Positions 16,701-24,457 of a DNA stretch of 64,000 nt are shown piece by piece. A program made the translations under genes and the position numbers. The stretch covers positions 248,001-312,000 of the forward strand of contig NZ_RJUL01000007.1 in assembly GCF_003751625.1 (NCBI RefSeq), written 5' to 3'. Numbering within the stretch: position 1 is the first letter of the stretch; every line of letters begins with the position of its first letter. Below the pieces are notes generated by a model. The model was given only the letters and a program-made list of their open reading frames with translations, had not been told where the DNA came from and made no database searches. This stretch comes from Gallaecimonas pentaromativorans. Lineage in GTDB: Bacteria > Pseudomonadota > Gammaproteobacteria > Enterobacterales > Gallaecimonadaceae.

Positions 16701-16920
16701 GCCCATTTTGATGACCTCCCTGGCCTTTATTTTCGGCACCCTGCCCCTGGCGCTTTCCAGCGGCGCCGGCGCCAACAGCCGCATCTCCATCGGCACCGGT
16801 ATCGTTGGCGGCACCCTCACCGCCACGGTACTGGCCATCTTTATGGTGCCGCTGTTCTTCGTGCTGGTGCGCCGCTTCTTCCCGGCCAGAAAGCCGGTGT
16901 ACAGCAGTGACTTGGAGTAA
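13783..16920 (+). CDS. RND multidrug efflux transporter (AcrB/MexB-type, HAE1)
   Basis: A 1045-residue inner-membrane pump that uses the proton gradient to expel drugs, detergents and similar compounds through the tripartite complex. The N-terminus (MLARFFIDRPVFAWVLAI) and overall length are standard for HAE1 RND proteins. The proton-relay residues are present: Asp408-Asp409 in TM4 (GLLVDDAIVVVENVERVM) and Lys941 in TM10 (SSKNAILIVEFAEEAY). The two large periplasmic loops and 12 helices expected of the family can be followed. It is the middle gene of adaptor-pump-channel, with spacings of three and four bases. No local TetR gene is present, unlike acrAB in enterics. Confidence 0.95.
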   Translation: MLARFFIDRPVFAWVLAIIIMMGGLFAIRTLPVAQYPDVAPPTININATYTGADAKTVENSVTQILEQQLTGIDGLLYFTSSSSSSGQASISAVFEQGTDADTAQVQVQNKVQQVTSRLPTSVQSQGITVTKSQHDFLIVFALYDTTDQATSNDVADFLVSNMQDRIARLEGVGDVRVFGAQHAIRIWLDPTKLAAYQLMPSDITSALEAQNTQVAAGSIGGQPSPDQQELNATVTAQSMLQTPEQFRNIIVKHNYQGADVKLSDVAKVEMGSESYGAAPRLNGHPASGMAVMLAPGANALTTAERVRAAVASMKGTFPAGYQVAFPRDSTAFIKLSIEEVVKTLFEAIVLVIIVMFVFLQNWRATLIPAIAVPVVLLGTFGVLEIFGYSINTLTMFGMVLSIGLLVDDAIVVVENVERVMREDKLSPRAATIKSMKEITPALIGIAVVLSAVFLPMAFFGGSTGVIYRQFSITIVSSMVLSVVVALTLSPTLCASLLKPSDAEHSHKGLFGWFNRTFDAMTDRYAGRVGQVLKKPVRWMLVYGLVIAALAVLLVRLPTGFLPNEDQGSTMVQFNLPTGASMSRSRDVAKQVEDYFMTQEKDNLNTIFTISGFSFGGSGQNAGMGFLSLKNWDQRPGAENSAGAISARANKNLAKIRDARVFSMLPLAIRGLGHSAGFDFQLLANAGTSRQQLTELRDQLLAEARQDPLLSSVREGSISDTPQLKINIDDAKASALGLSLSNVTNTLSTAWAGRYVNDFLDKDRVKRVYVQGDAPYRSKPDDLRHWFVRGTDSDGNTTMTPFSAFSSVKWTSGPQSLDRFNGNASYELQGSGNGVSSGEAMNEMVRLAKALPGHAISYAWSGLSYQEQLSSGQASMLYTVSIIVVFLCLAALYESWTVPFSVILVIPLGVIGAALAATLRGLENDIYFQVALLTTIGLSSKNAILIVEFAEEAYERGKSALDAAMEGARLRLRPILMTSLAFIFGTLPLALSSGAGANSRISIGTGIVGGTLTATVLAIFMVPLFFVLVRRFFPARKPVYSSDLE

Positions 16921-16924
16921 GGCC

Positions 16925-18346
16925 ATGACCGACCATAAAACCGCCCTGGCCTTATTACTGGCTGCCCCTTTGCTGTTGGCGGGGTGCAACCTGGCCCCCG
17001 ACTACCAGCGCCCGGCCGCGGACATTCCGGCCAAGCTGCCCCTTGGGGCCGCCGATGGCCAGCCGCAACAAGCCGCCAGTGCTGCCGCGCTGCCCTGGCG
17101 CCAGTTCGTGGCCGACAGCCGCCTGCAACAGGTGATTGCCAAGGCCCTTGCCAGCAACCGCTCCTTAAAAGAAACCCTGGCCGATGTGGCATCGGCCAGA
17201 GCCACTTACAAGGGCCAGTACGCCAGCCAGTTCCCGGAATTGGACGCCAGCGTCTCCTCCAGCCGCGCCAAGACCACCAGCGGCAGCATTACCAGCAGCA
17301 GCGAAGCCACCCTTGGCCTGTCGAGCTACGAGATAGACTTGTTCGGCAAAGCCCGCAACATGAGCGAAATGGAGCTGGAAAATTACCTCTCCAGCAGCGA
17401 AACCTTGCGGGCCGCGCAGATCAGCCTGATTGGCGAAACCGCCAATGCCTGGCTGACCCTGGCCGCCGACCACTCCTTGCTGAAACTGGCCGAAGAAACC
17501 GCCGCCAGCGCCCAGCAAACCATGGCCATCAGCCAAAAACGCCTAGCCATGGGGGTAGACTCGCGGGTCGATCTGGCCGGCGCCGAGACCACCTACCAAA
17601 GTGCCCGGGCCGATGTGGCCAGCTACAAGACCCAGGTGGCCCAGGACATCAACGCCCTGAACCTGTTGGCCGGGCAACAGCTGCCGGCAGAGCTGCTGCC
17701 TGCCGCCCTTGCAGATAACGGCCAGTGGCTGAGCGATGTGCCGGCGGGGCTCTCTTCCGATGTGCTGCTAAGCCGCCCCGATGTGCTGGCCGCCGAGCAT
17801 GACCTTAAAGCCGCCAACGCCAACATCGGCGTGGCCAGGGCTGCCTTCTTCCCGAGCCTGAGCCTGACCGCCAAAGGCGGGGTGGGCAGTGACGCGCTGT
17901 CAGATCTCTTCAACGGCGCCAGCAGTATCTGGTCGGTGGCTCCCAGCCTGACCCTGCCCATTTTCGATGCCGGTGCCAACAGCGCCCAGTTGGCCTACAC
18001 CAAGGCCCAGCGGGACAAATACCTGGCCGCCTACCAAAACGCGGTGCAAACCGCCTTTAAGGAAAGCGCCGACGCCCTGGCCCGGCGCGGCACCATAGAG
18101 GAGCAACTGGCGGCCCAAAGCGCCCTGGTGGCAGCGGCCCAGCAAAGCTACCGGCTCTCCTTTAAGCGCTACCAGGCCGGTATCGACAGCTTCCAGGACG
18201 CCCTGAGTGCCCAGCGCACCCTCTACAGCGCCCAGCAGGGGCTGATCAGCACCCGCCTGACCGAGCTCAGCAACAGGGTTACCCTGTACCGGGTGCTGGG
18301 CGGGGGCCTGGCCGGCACTGCGGCCGAAGCGCCAGCAACACCATAA
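16925..18346 (+). CDS. Outer-membrane efflux channel lipoprotein (OprM/TolC-like, NodT family)
   Basis: A 473-residue outer-membrane factor that completes the efflux complex. The frame is open upstream into the pump gene, but the ATG at 16925 begins a lipoprotein signal peptide ending in LLAGC. The mature protein begins NLAPDYQRPAADIP, typical of OprM-type channels. Two OEP (PF02321) repeats follow, each rich in Ala, Gln and Ser helices (LSSYEIDLFGKARNM in the first, PSLTLPIFDAGANSAQLAYT in the second). The gene starts four bases after the pump stop and ends in a bidirectional terminator. Confidence 0.94.
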   Translation: MTDHKTALALLLAAPLLLAGCNLAPDYQRPAADIPAKLPLGAADGQPQQAASAAALPWRQFVADSRLQQVIAKALASNRSLKETLADVASARATYKGQYASQFPELDASVSSSRAKTTSGSITSSSEATLGLSSYEIDLFGKARNMSEMELENYLSSSETLRAAQISLIGETANAWLTLAADHSLLKLAEETAASAQQTMAISQKRLAMGVDSRVDLAGAETTYQSARADVASYKTQVAQDINALNLLAGQQLPAELLPAALADNGQWLSDVPAGLSSDVLLSRPDVLAAEHDLKAANANIGVARAAFFPSLSLTAKGGVGSDALSDLFNGASSIWSVAPSLTLPIFDAGANSAQLAYTKAQRDKYLAAYQNAVQTAFKESADALARRGTIEEQLAAQSALVAAAQQSYRLSFKRYQAGIDSFQDALSAQRTLYSAQQGLISTRLTELSNRVTLYRVLGGGLAGTAAEAPATP

Positions 18347-18373
18347 AAAAGGGCGCCAACCGACGCCTTTTTT
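18345..18373. terminator. Bidirectional terminator between efflux operon and iclR
   Basis: Six A residues and GG-G-CG pair with CGCC and six T residues around an eight-base loop, with one bulged G. The A-run and T-run on opposite sides let it serve both the efflux operon (plus) and the IclR gene (minus). The stop codons of both genes lie inside it. Confidence 0.7.
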
Positions 18374-19139
18374 AGATCTCGGTGTCGTCCAGCCGGCTTA
18401 AATCCGCTGCGGCCTGGCGCAGCTGCGGCGCAAAGGCCAGCAGCCCGTCCAGGCTCAGCCGCAATTTGGGGGCATGAACGTACAGGCAGGCCACCAGCTT
18501 GCCCCGCCCGTCTTTGATGGGGACAGAGCAGGCCACCATGCCGTCGATGAACTCTTCATCGTCGGTGCCGATGCCGGTTTTGGCGATGCGGTCCAGCTCG
18601 GCGTTCAGGGCGTCAAGGTCGGTAATGGTGTTGCGGGTCATGGCCTTGATGGGCAGGGAGGCCAGCACCGTCTGGCGCTTGGCCTTGGACAAAGAGGCCA
18701 GGTACAGCTTACCGGACGAGGTGCACCACACCGGGGTGTGGCTGCCTTCTGGCAGGTAAATCTGCAGCGGCCAGTTGGCCTGCACCCGGTCGTAGTACAC
18801 CATCTCCAGACCATTGGGGATGGAGATGCCGCAGGTTTCCTGCACCGCGTCCGCCAGCCGCTGCATGATGGCCTGGCGCGAGGTCTTGAAGCGGTCGGCA
18901 TGCCAGACCCCCATGCTCAACTGATAAAGGCGGTTACCCGGCTCCCACAGGCCGCGCAGGTTCATCTGCAAGAAGCCGTCCTGTTTGAGCTGGGCCAGCA
19001 GCCGGTGCACGCTGGGCTTGGGAATATCCAGGCCGTGGGCAATATCGGCCGGCGACAACGGCGCCTCGGCGTTGGACACCAGTTCGATGATCTCCAGCAC
19101 CCGGCTGATGGCCGAGCCCTTATCGCGTTTTGTGGTCAA
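18372..19139 (-). CDS. IclR-family transcriptional regulator
   Basis: An IclR-type regulator, probably controlling the adjacent catabolic genes. The N-terminal winged helix-turn-helix reads LSPADIAHGLDIPKPSVHRLLAQL. The C-terminal effector domain has the family's CSVPIKDGRGKLVACLYV segment. The frame can be extended to an ATG at 19217. That codon abuts the terminator of the upstream gene and leaves no room for a leader, whereas the TTG at 19139 has an AGG ahead of it and gives 255 residues, the usual family length. I therefore prefer TTG, without certainty. It is last in the order permease, dehydrogenase, aldehyde dehydrogenase, regulator. A terminator between it and the aldehyde dehydrogenase gene suggests its own weak promoter or read-through. 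Confidence 0.88.
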   Translation of the reverse strand: MTTKRDKGSAISRVLEIIELVSNAEAPLSPADIAHGLDIPKPSVHRLLAQLKQDGFLQMNLRGLWEPGNRLYQLSMGVWHADRFKTSRQAIMQRLADAVQETCGISIPNGLEMVYYDRVQANWPLQIYLPEGSHTPVWCTSSGKLYLASLSKAKRQTVLASLPIKAMTRNTITDLDALNAELDRIAKTGIGTDDEEFIDGMVACSVPIKDGRGKLVACLYVHAPKLRLSLDGLLAFAPQLRQAAADLSRLDDTEI

Positions 19140-19217
19140 GGGGTTACCTGCGTGCCAAAAAAGTCGGTTAATGGTGGCGTTTTCATCCCCGCCCTGCAAC
19201 ACCCGAGAGCGGCCCAT

Positions 19218-19240
19218 AAAAAAAGCCGCCCGCAGGCGGC
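19218..19240 (-). terminator. Terminator of the catabolic operon
   Basis: On the minus strand, GCCGCC-TGCG-GGCGGC is followed by seven T residues, 19 bases after the stop of the aldehyde dehydrogenase gene. It is a strong intrinsic terminator. Its T-run ends exactly where the long version of the iclR frame would begin, which argues for the shorter regulator start. Confidence 0.8.
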
Positions 19241-19258
19241 CAAAACTCGCGGGGGTTT

Positions 19259-20755
19259 TTACTTCATGGTAGGCATGGAGAATTCGGCCCCTTCCCGCAC
19301 GTTGGCCGAGGGCCAGCGCTGGGTAATGGTTTTGCGGCGGGTGTAGAAGCGGGCGCCGTCCGGGCCGTAGGCGTGCAGGTCACCAAACAGGGAACGCTTC
19401 CAGCCGCCGAAGCTGTGGTAGGCCACCGGTACCGGCAGCGGCACGTTGATACCCACCATGCCCACCAGGACGTTGTCGGAAAAATAACGGGCCGCTTCGC
19501 CGTCGCGGGTGTAGATGCAGGTACCGTTGCCGTACTCGTGGTCGTTGATGAGCGCCATGGCCTCTTCCATGGTGTTGACCCTTACCACCTGCAGCACAGG
19601 GCCAAAGATCTCGGCCTGGTAGCTGTCCATGTCGCGGGTAACCCGGTCAATCAGGGTGGCGCCGACGAAAAAGCCCTCTTCAAAGCCCGGCACCGTTACG
19701 CTGCGGCCATCCACCACTACCTTGGCACCCTGGGCCTCGGCACTGTTGATGTGGCCTACCACCTTTTCCTGGTGGGCGCGGGTGATGACAGGGCCAAAGT
19801 CGTTTTGCTTATCGTGGTAAGCGCCGACCTTCAGGCCCTGCATGCCGGCCTGCATTTTCTCAATCAGGGTGTCCGCTGCGGCGTCGCCCACCGCTACCGC
19901 TACCGACAGCGCCATGCAGCGCTCGCCGGAGGAGCCAAAGGCGGCTCCCAGCAGGGAGTTCACCACGTTGTCCATGTCGGCGTCGGGCATGACGATGGCG
20001 TGGTTCTTGGCGCCCCCCAGGGCCTGGCAACGTTTGCCATGGCTGCTGGCGGTGGCGTAGATGTACTCGGCCACCGGGGTGGAGCCTACAAAGCTCACTG
20101 CTTGTACCCGAGGGTCGGTGAGCAGGGTGTCTACCGCTTCTTTATCGCCGTTGACCAGGTTGAACACCCCGGCCGGCAGGCCGGCTTCCTGCAGCAGCTC
20201 ACCAATAAAGAGGGTGGCGGACGGGTCGCGCTCGGAGGGTTTGAGCACGAAGGTGTTACCGCACACCAGCGCCATGGGGAACATCCACAGCGGCACCATC
20301 ACCGGAAAGTTAAAGGGGGTAATGCCCGCGACGACGCCTAGCGGCTGCATCTCGCTCCAGGCGTCGATGGCCGGGCCGACGTTCTTGGTGTACTCGCCTT
20401 TTAACAGCTCCGGGGCGCCGCAGGCGTACTCGACGTTCTCGATGCCGCGCTGCAGTTCACCGGCGGCGTCATGAACTATTTTGCCGTGCTCCTGGCCGAT
20501 GAGTTCACAAATTTTGTCGCTGTGCTGCTCCAGCAATTCCTTGAAGCGAAACATCACCCGCGCCCGCTTGATGGGCGGGGTGTTGCGCCAGGCAGGATAT
20601 GCGGCCTGGGCGGCGGCGATAGCCTCTTCCACCGTGGCCTTGGGGGCCAGGGCCACTTTTTTCTCGACCTTGCCGGTGGCGGGGTTGAATACGTCCTGGG
20701 TGCGGGCCGCGTCCATGCGCGGCTGGCCGTTGATGAGATGTCCGATGGTAGTCAT
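19259..20755 (-). CDS. mmsA: CoA-acylating methylmalonate/malonate-semialdehyde dehydrogenase
   Basis: A 498-residue aldehyde dehydrogenase of the methylmalonate-semialdehyde type. It oxidises (methyl)malonate semialdehyde with NAD and coenzyme A to propionyl- or acetyl-CoA plus CO2. The catalytic Cys is C280 in GSSGERCMALSVAVAV. The position of the usual general-base Glu is occupied by Ala in QALGGAKNH, the known hallmark of the CoA-acylating class. NFPVMVPLWMFPMAL is also typical. The ATG at 20755 begins MTTIGHLING; the frame continues upstream but overlaps the neighbouring gene. It follows the iron alcohol dehydrogenase after 25 bases, so an alcohol-to-aldehyde-to-acyl-CoA route is likely, perhaps for 3-hydroxypropionate or 3-hydroxyisobutyrate. 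Confidence 0.92.
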   Translation of the reverse strand: MTTIGHLINGQPRMDAARTQDVFNPATGKVEKKVALAPKATVEEAIAAAQAAYPAWRNTPPIKRARVMFRFKELLEQHSDKICELIGQEHGKIVHDAAGELQRGIENVEYACGAPELLKGEYTKNVGPAIDAWSEMQPLGVVAGITPFNFPVMVPLWMFPMALVCGNTFVLKPSERDPSATLFIGELLQEAGLPAGVFNLVNGDKEAVDTLLTDPRVQAVSFVGSTPVAEYIYATASSHGKRCQALGGAKNHAIVMPDADMDNVVNSLLGAAFGSSGERCMALSVAVAVGDAAADTLIEKMQAGMQGLKVGAYHDKQNDFGPVITRAHQEKVVGHINSAEAQGAKVVVDGRSVTVPGFEEGFFVGATLIDRVTRDMDSYQAEIFGPVLQVVRVNTMEEAMALINDHEYGNGTCIYTRDGEAARYFSDNVLVGMVGINVPLPVPVAYHSFGGWKRSLFGDLHAYGPDGARFYTRRKTITQRWPSANVREGAEFSMPTMK

Positions 20756-20780
20756 TGCAAATCTCCTTGGGGGCTGGGCA

Positions 20781-21938
20781 TCAGGCCCAAAGCTGTTCGT
20801 AAAGGGTGACGATGTCTTCGGCGCTGGGCACCCGCGGGTTGTTGCCGGGGGAACCCGAGGCCAGGGCCTGCTCGGCCATGGTGTGGCGCACCGCGAAGAA
20901 GCGGTCTTTGTCGATGCCAAAATCCGCCGGGCTTGGCACCTTGAGTTCGGTGTTGATGGCCACCAGCTCTGCCAGCAATTTCTGGTTGGCCAGTTCGGTT
21001 GGATCGTCCATATGGGCAAACCCCAGGGCCCTGGCGCAATCGGCGTAACGCTCGGCGGCAGCAGGGATGGACCAGGCGGTTACCGCCGGCAGCAACATGG
21101 CGTTGGACAGGCCATGGGGCACATGGAAGAAGGCGCCGATGGGCCGGCTCATGCCGTGCACCAGCGCCACCGAGGCGTTGGAAAAGGCGATACCGGCCAG
21201 GGTAGCGCCCAGCATCATTGCCTCGCGGGCGGCTTTATCGTCGCCCTGGTGGTAGGCGCGACGCAGGTTGGGCCCAATCAGGCCCATGGCGGCCAGGGCC
21301 TGGCTGTCGGAGTAGGGGCTGGCCTTTTTGCTGACATAGGCTTCGATGGCATGGGTCATGGCATCGATACCGGTGTCGGCGGTGGTGCGGGGCGGCACCG
21401 TTAAGGTCAGCTCGTAATCAATCAGGGCCGCCACCGGCATAAAGCCAACGCCGGCGCAGAGCAGTTTCTCGTCGGTCTTTTCATCGGTGATGATGGTAAA
21501 GCGGGTCGCCTCCGAGCCGGTGCCGGCGGTGGTGGGGATGGCGATAATCGGCAGCCCCGCCTCGTTAACCTGGCGCGGGAAACGGTAGTCGTTAATGACG
21601 CCGCCAAATTTCCCCAAGATGGCGATAGCTTTGGCGCTGTCGATAGGGCTACCGCCACCGAGGGCCACTACGGCGTCAAAGTCGCCGGCGCGCACTTTGT
21701 CTACCCCGGCCTGAATGGAGGCGGCGGTGGGCTCGGGCACGGTGTCGGCAAAGACGTCGCTGGCAATGCCTTTGGCCGCCAGCAGGGTTTGCACCTTATC
21801 GAGGTAACCGAGCTGCACCATCATTTTGTCAGTCACCAGCAGCGGCTTTTTGCAGCCAAAGGTAGCCAGCAACTCGGGCAGTTTTTGAAGCGCGCCGGGG
21901 CCGACTTCCATCACCCGGGGCAGAACGACTGAGGCCAT
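20781..21938 (-). CDS. Iron-containing alcohol dehydrogenase
   Basis: A 385-residue group III (iron-dependent) alcohol dehydrogenase that presumably makes the aldehyde used by the next enzyme. It has the NAD-binding signature GGGSPIDSAK (residues 94-103), the TTAGTGSE motif, and the metal-ligand regions TGIDAMTHAIEAYVS and HGMSRPIGAFFHVPHGLSNAM with Asp and three His. The ATG at 21938 has a strong ribosome site (AAAGGAGGG) and is preferred over the longer open frame. The gene lies between the permease and mmsA on the same strand, with short gaps of 46 and 25 bases. The exact alcohol substrate is not determined by the sequence. Confidence 0.92.
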   Translation of the reverse strand: MASVVLPRVMEVGPGALQKLPELLATFGCKKPLLVTDKMMVQLGYLDKVQTLLAAKGIASDVFADTVPEPTAASIQAGVDKVRAGDFDAVVALGGGSPIDSAKAIAILGKFGGVINDYRFPRQVNEAGLPIIAIPTTAGTGSEATRFTIITDEKTDEKLLCAGVGFMPVAALIDYELTLTVPPRTTADTGIDAMTHAIEAYVSKKASPYSDSQALAAMGLIGPNLRRAYHQGDDKAAREAMMLGATLAGIAFSNASVALVHGMSRPIGAFFHVPHGLSNAMLLPAVTAWSIPAAAERYADCARALGFAHMDDPTELANQKLLAELVAINTELKVPSPADFGIDKDRFFAVRHTMAEQALASGSPGNNPRVPSAEDIVTLYEQLWA

Positions 21939-21984
21939 AAGACCCTCCTTTAAGGCGCCCGGCCGGGCGCCAACTGACACATGC

Positions 21985-23373
21985 TCAGAAGGCACCGAAC
22001 ATGCTACCAAGACCAATCACCACCACCAGGCCGGCCAGGGCCGCAGGAATGGTGACCATGAAAATATCCAGATACGACTGCCGGTGGGTCAGGCCGCAAA
22101 TGGCCAGCAAGGTGATCACGGCGCCGTTATGGGGCAGGGTATCAAGCCCGCCAGAAGCCATGGCTGCCACCCGGTGCAGCAGCTCCGGCGACACCCCGGC
22201 CTGGGTAGCCAACTGCATGTAGGTATCGCCCATGGTGTTAAGGGCAATGCTCATGCCGCCAGAGGCCGAGCCGGTAATGCCGGCCAGCACGTTCACCACC
22301 ACCGCTTCGGAGATCAAAATGTTGTCTGGCGACAAGTTCAACATCAGCGCCTTGAGTACTCCGAAGGCGGCCAAAGAGGCGATCACCGAGCCATAACCCA
22401 CTTCCGATGCGGTGTTGAAAATCGGCAGCAGGGAGCCAAGGGTGCCCTTGTTGAGAGTGTCTTTGAGGTTGCCCCAGCGCCGCCAGTTAAAGGCCACCAA
22501 CGCCAGGCAAGCCAGCAGCAGCGCGCTGATGATGGACCAGATCCCCAGCACCGCGCTGAGCTCGGTGTGGCCAAACTTGGCCTCGGCCAGGTAGCTGTTG
22601 TTAAGGGCCGGGAACAACACCTTGCTAAAGAGGTAGTTGCCTAGCACCACCAGCACGATGGGCAGCAGCGCCACCCACAGCGGCGGCAGGCGGCTGGTAT
22701 CAAAACCGCTTTCCTGGCTGTCGGGGTGGCTGCCATAACCTTCACCGGCCAACCGCGCCTTGCGGGCCCGGTATTCCATCCAGCCCCAGCCACAACCAAA
22801 CATCACCACAGCGCCGATAAGGCCAAGGCCAGGGGCGGCAAAGGCGTCGGTGCCGAAAAACGGCATGGGTATGGCGTTCTGAATGGCCGGGGTGCCGGGC
22901 AAGGCGGTCATGGTAAAGCCCAAGGAACCAATGGCGATGGCCCCGGGGATCAGCCGCTTGGGCACATCGGCTTCACGAAACAGCGCCGCAGCGATGGGAA
23001 ACACCGCAAAACCCACCACGAACAGCGACACGCCGCCGTAGGTCAACAGCGCACAGGCAAGGGCTATGGCCAGCACCGCCCGTGAGCCGCCCAATTTGCC
23101 CACCAGGGCGTGGGCGATGGCCCGGGCCGAGCCCGAATCGTCCATCAACTTGCCGAAGATGGCCCCCAGCAGGAACAGCGGGAAGTATTTGATGATGTAG
23201 CCGCCAAGGCCGGTCATGAAGATTTGGGTGTAGGTGCCCAGCAACTGGTTGCCTTCACCGCTCAGCAGCACCGCCAACATGGCCAGCAGCGGCGCCAGGA
23301 TCAACACACTGATGCCGCGATACGCCAGGTACATCAGCAACCCCAGCGACAGCACTATTCCTATCAAACTCAT
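21985..23373 (-). CDS. GntP-family organic-acid permease
   Basis: A 462-residue inner-membrane permease of the GntP (gluconate:H+ symporter) family, probably importing the hydroxy acid that the next two enzymes oxidise. About 12-14 hydrophobic helices are visible. The motifs GGYIIKYFPLFLLGAIFGKL and GSASGGMSIALNTMG are characteristic. The ATG at 23373 (MSLIGIVLSLGLLMYL) has a GGGGG ribosome site; the frame extends farther upstream but crosses the promoter region. It is first in the operon, downstream of a TTGACA element and the GATACG/CGTATC inverted repeat. Confidence 0.9.
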   Translation of the reverse strand: MSLIGIVLSLGLLMYLAYRGISVLILAPLLAMLAVLLSGEGNQLLGTYTQIFMTGLGGYIIKYFPLFLLGAIFGKLMDDSGSARAIAHALVGKLGGSRAVLAIALACALLTYGGVSLFVVGFAVFPIAAALFREADVPKRLIPGAIAIGSLGFTMTALPGTPAIQNAIPMPFFGTDAFAAPGLGLIGAVVMFGCGWGWMEYRARKARLAGEGYGSHPDSQESGFDTSRLPPLWVALLPIVLVVLGNYLFSKVLFPALNNSYLAEAKFGHTELSAVLGIWSIISALLLACLALVAFNWRRWGNLKDTLNKGTLGSLLPIFNTASEVGYGSVIASLAAFGVLKALMLNLSPDNILISEAVVVNVLAGITGSASGGMSIALNTMGDTYMQLATQAGVSPELLHRVAAMASGGLDTLPHNGAVITLLAICGLTHRQSYLDIFMVTIPAALAGLVVVIGLGSMFGAF

Positions 23374-23503
23374 GTTTTCCCCCAAAGGCAGCGCCGTACT
23401 TGGCACCCTTGTTGTTATTGGTTTTCTGGCGGTTCTGCCTGGGCCTGTTGCACCGGCCCTTATGCTGCCAACCCCGCCACACAACGAAACAAAATCAATT
23501 TTC

Positions 23504-23518
23504 GATACGAAACGTATC
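23504..23518. promoter_or_regulatory. Candidate IclR operator upstream of the permease operon
   Basis: GATACG-AAA-CGTATC is a perfect 15-bp inverted repeat, 131 bases upstream of the permease start and just downstream of a TTGACA hexamer. IclR-family operators are short inverted repeats of about this size placed at or near the promoter. The regulator gene lies at the far end of the same cluster. A second small palindrome, TTTACGTAAA, lies at 23557-23566. Confidence 0.55.
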
Positions 23519-23521
23519 ATT

Positions 23522-23544
23522 ATCGATCAAAATAACCCTGTCAA
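23522..23544 (-). promoter_or_regulatory. Candidate promoter of the permease operon
   Basis: On the minus strand a perfect -35 hexamer TTGACA (23544-23539) is followed after 16 bases by TAATGA, a weak -10 sequence. The inverted repeat at 23504-23518 begins right at the -10, in a position where a bound repressor would block polymerase. The remaining sequence between 23566 and 23706 contains the start region of ubiE on the other strand and no further gene. Confidence 0.45.
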
Positions 23545-23706
23545 ACCCAATCGACATTTACGTAAACGTCAAATTACTGCTCGTTAGGCTGAGCCTGGGC
23601 AGCACCTGTATCGGGAAAATTCAGAAATGCATTTTTCACCACTGCCCAGGGCTGCGCCGGGCGGCTGGCTCAAGTACACTAGGGGCGATTTGAAAAGGAT
23701 GAGCCC

Positions 23707-24456
23707 ATGGCAGACAACAACAGCACCGACTTTGGCTATAAATCGGTCCCGGTGGCAGACAAAGCCAAGATGGTGGCCGGGGTGTTCCACTCCGTGGCCG
23801 GCAAATACGACGTAATGAACGACCTGATGTCCATGGGCATCCACCGGTTGTGGAAGCGTTTTACCATCGACCTTTCCGGGGTGCGCACCGGCCAGAAGGT
23901 GCTGGATCTGGCCGGCGGTACCGGCGATCTGGCCGCCAAGTTTGCCCGTATCGTTGGCGACAGCGGTGAAGTGGTATTGGCCGACATCAACGACTCCATG
24001 CTCAATGTCGGCAAGGAAAAGCTGCGCAACATGGGCATCGTCAGCAATGTGCGCTTTGTCCAGGCCAACGCCGAATGCCTGCCCTTCCCGGACAACCACT
24101 TCGACCTCATCACCATCGCCTTTGGCCTGCGTAACGTCACCGACAAACTGGCGGCACTCAAGTCCATGCAACGGGTACTCAAGCCCGGTGGCCGCCTGCT
24201 GGTGCTGGAATTCTCCAAGCCCGCCAACCCGCTGCTGACCCAGGCCTACGACATCTACTCGTTCAAGGTACTGCCAGCCATGGGCAAACTGGTGGCTGGT
24301 GACAGCGAGTCTTACCAATACCTGGCCGAGAGCATCCGCATGCACCCGGACCAAGAAACCCTCAAGGCCATGATGAAAGACGCCGGATTTGACGAAGTGG
24401 AATACCACAACCTCACCGGCGGCATCGTCGCCCTGCACCGAGGCTTCAAGTTCTAA
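23707..24456 (+). CDS. ubiE: Ubiquinone/menaquinone C-methyltransferase
   Basis: A 249-residue S-adenosylmethionine-dependent methyltransferase that methylates the ring carbon in ubiquinone (and menaquinone) synthesis. The SAM-binding motif is [16 protein letters not shown]. The UbiE signatures [18 protein letters not shown] and [24 protein letters not shown] are present. It opens the conserved ubiE-ubiJ-ubiB-tat order. A GGAT ribosome site precedes the ATG, and TACACT about 30 bases upstream may be its -10. Confidence 0.97.
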   Translation: MADNNSTDFGYKSVPVADKAKMVAGVFHSVAGKYDVMNDLMSMGIHRLWKRFTIDLSGVRTGQKVLDLAGGTGDLAAKFARIVGDSGEVVLADINDSMLNVGKEKLRNMGIVSNVRFVQANAECLPFPDNHFDLITIAFGLRNVTDKLAALKSMQRVLKPGGRLLVLEFSKPANPLLTQAYDIYSFKVLPAMGKLVAGDSESYQYLAESIRMHPDQETLKAMMKDAGFDEVEYHNLTGGIVALHRGFKF

Positions 24457-24457
24457 G

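Noticed and set aside
20756-21019. N-terminal extension of the mmsA frame
   Set aside because: It overlaps the alcohol dehydrogenase gene and does not resemble aldehyde dehydrogenases; the family N-terminus starts at 20755.
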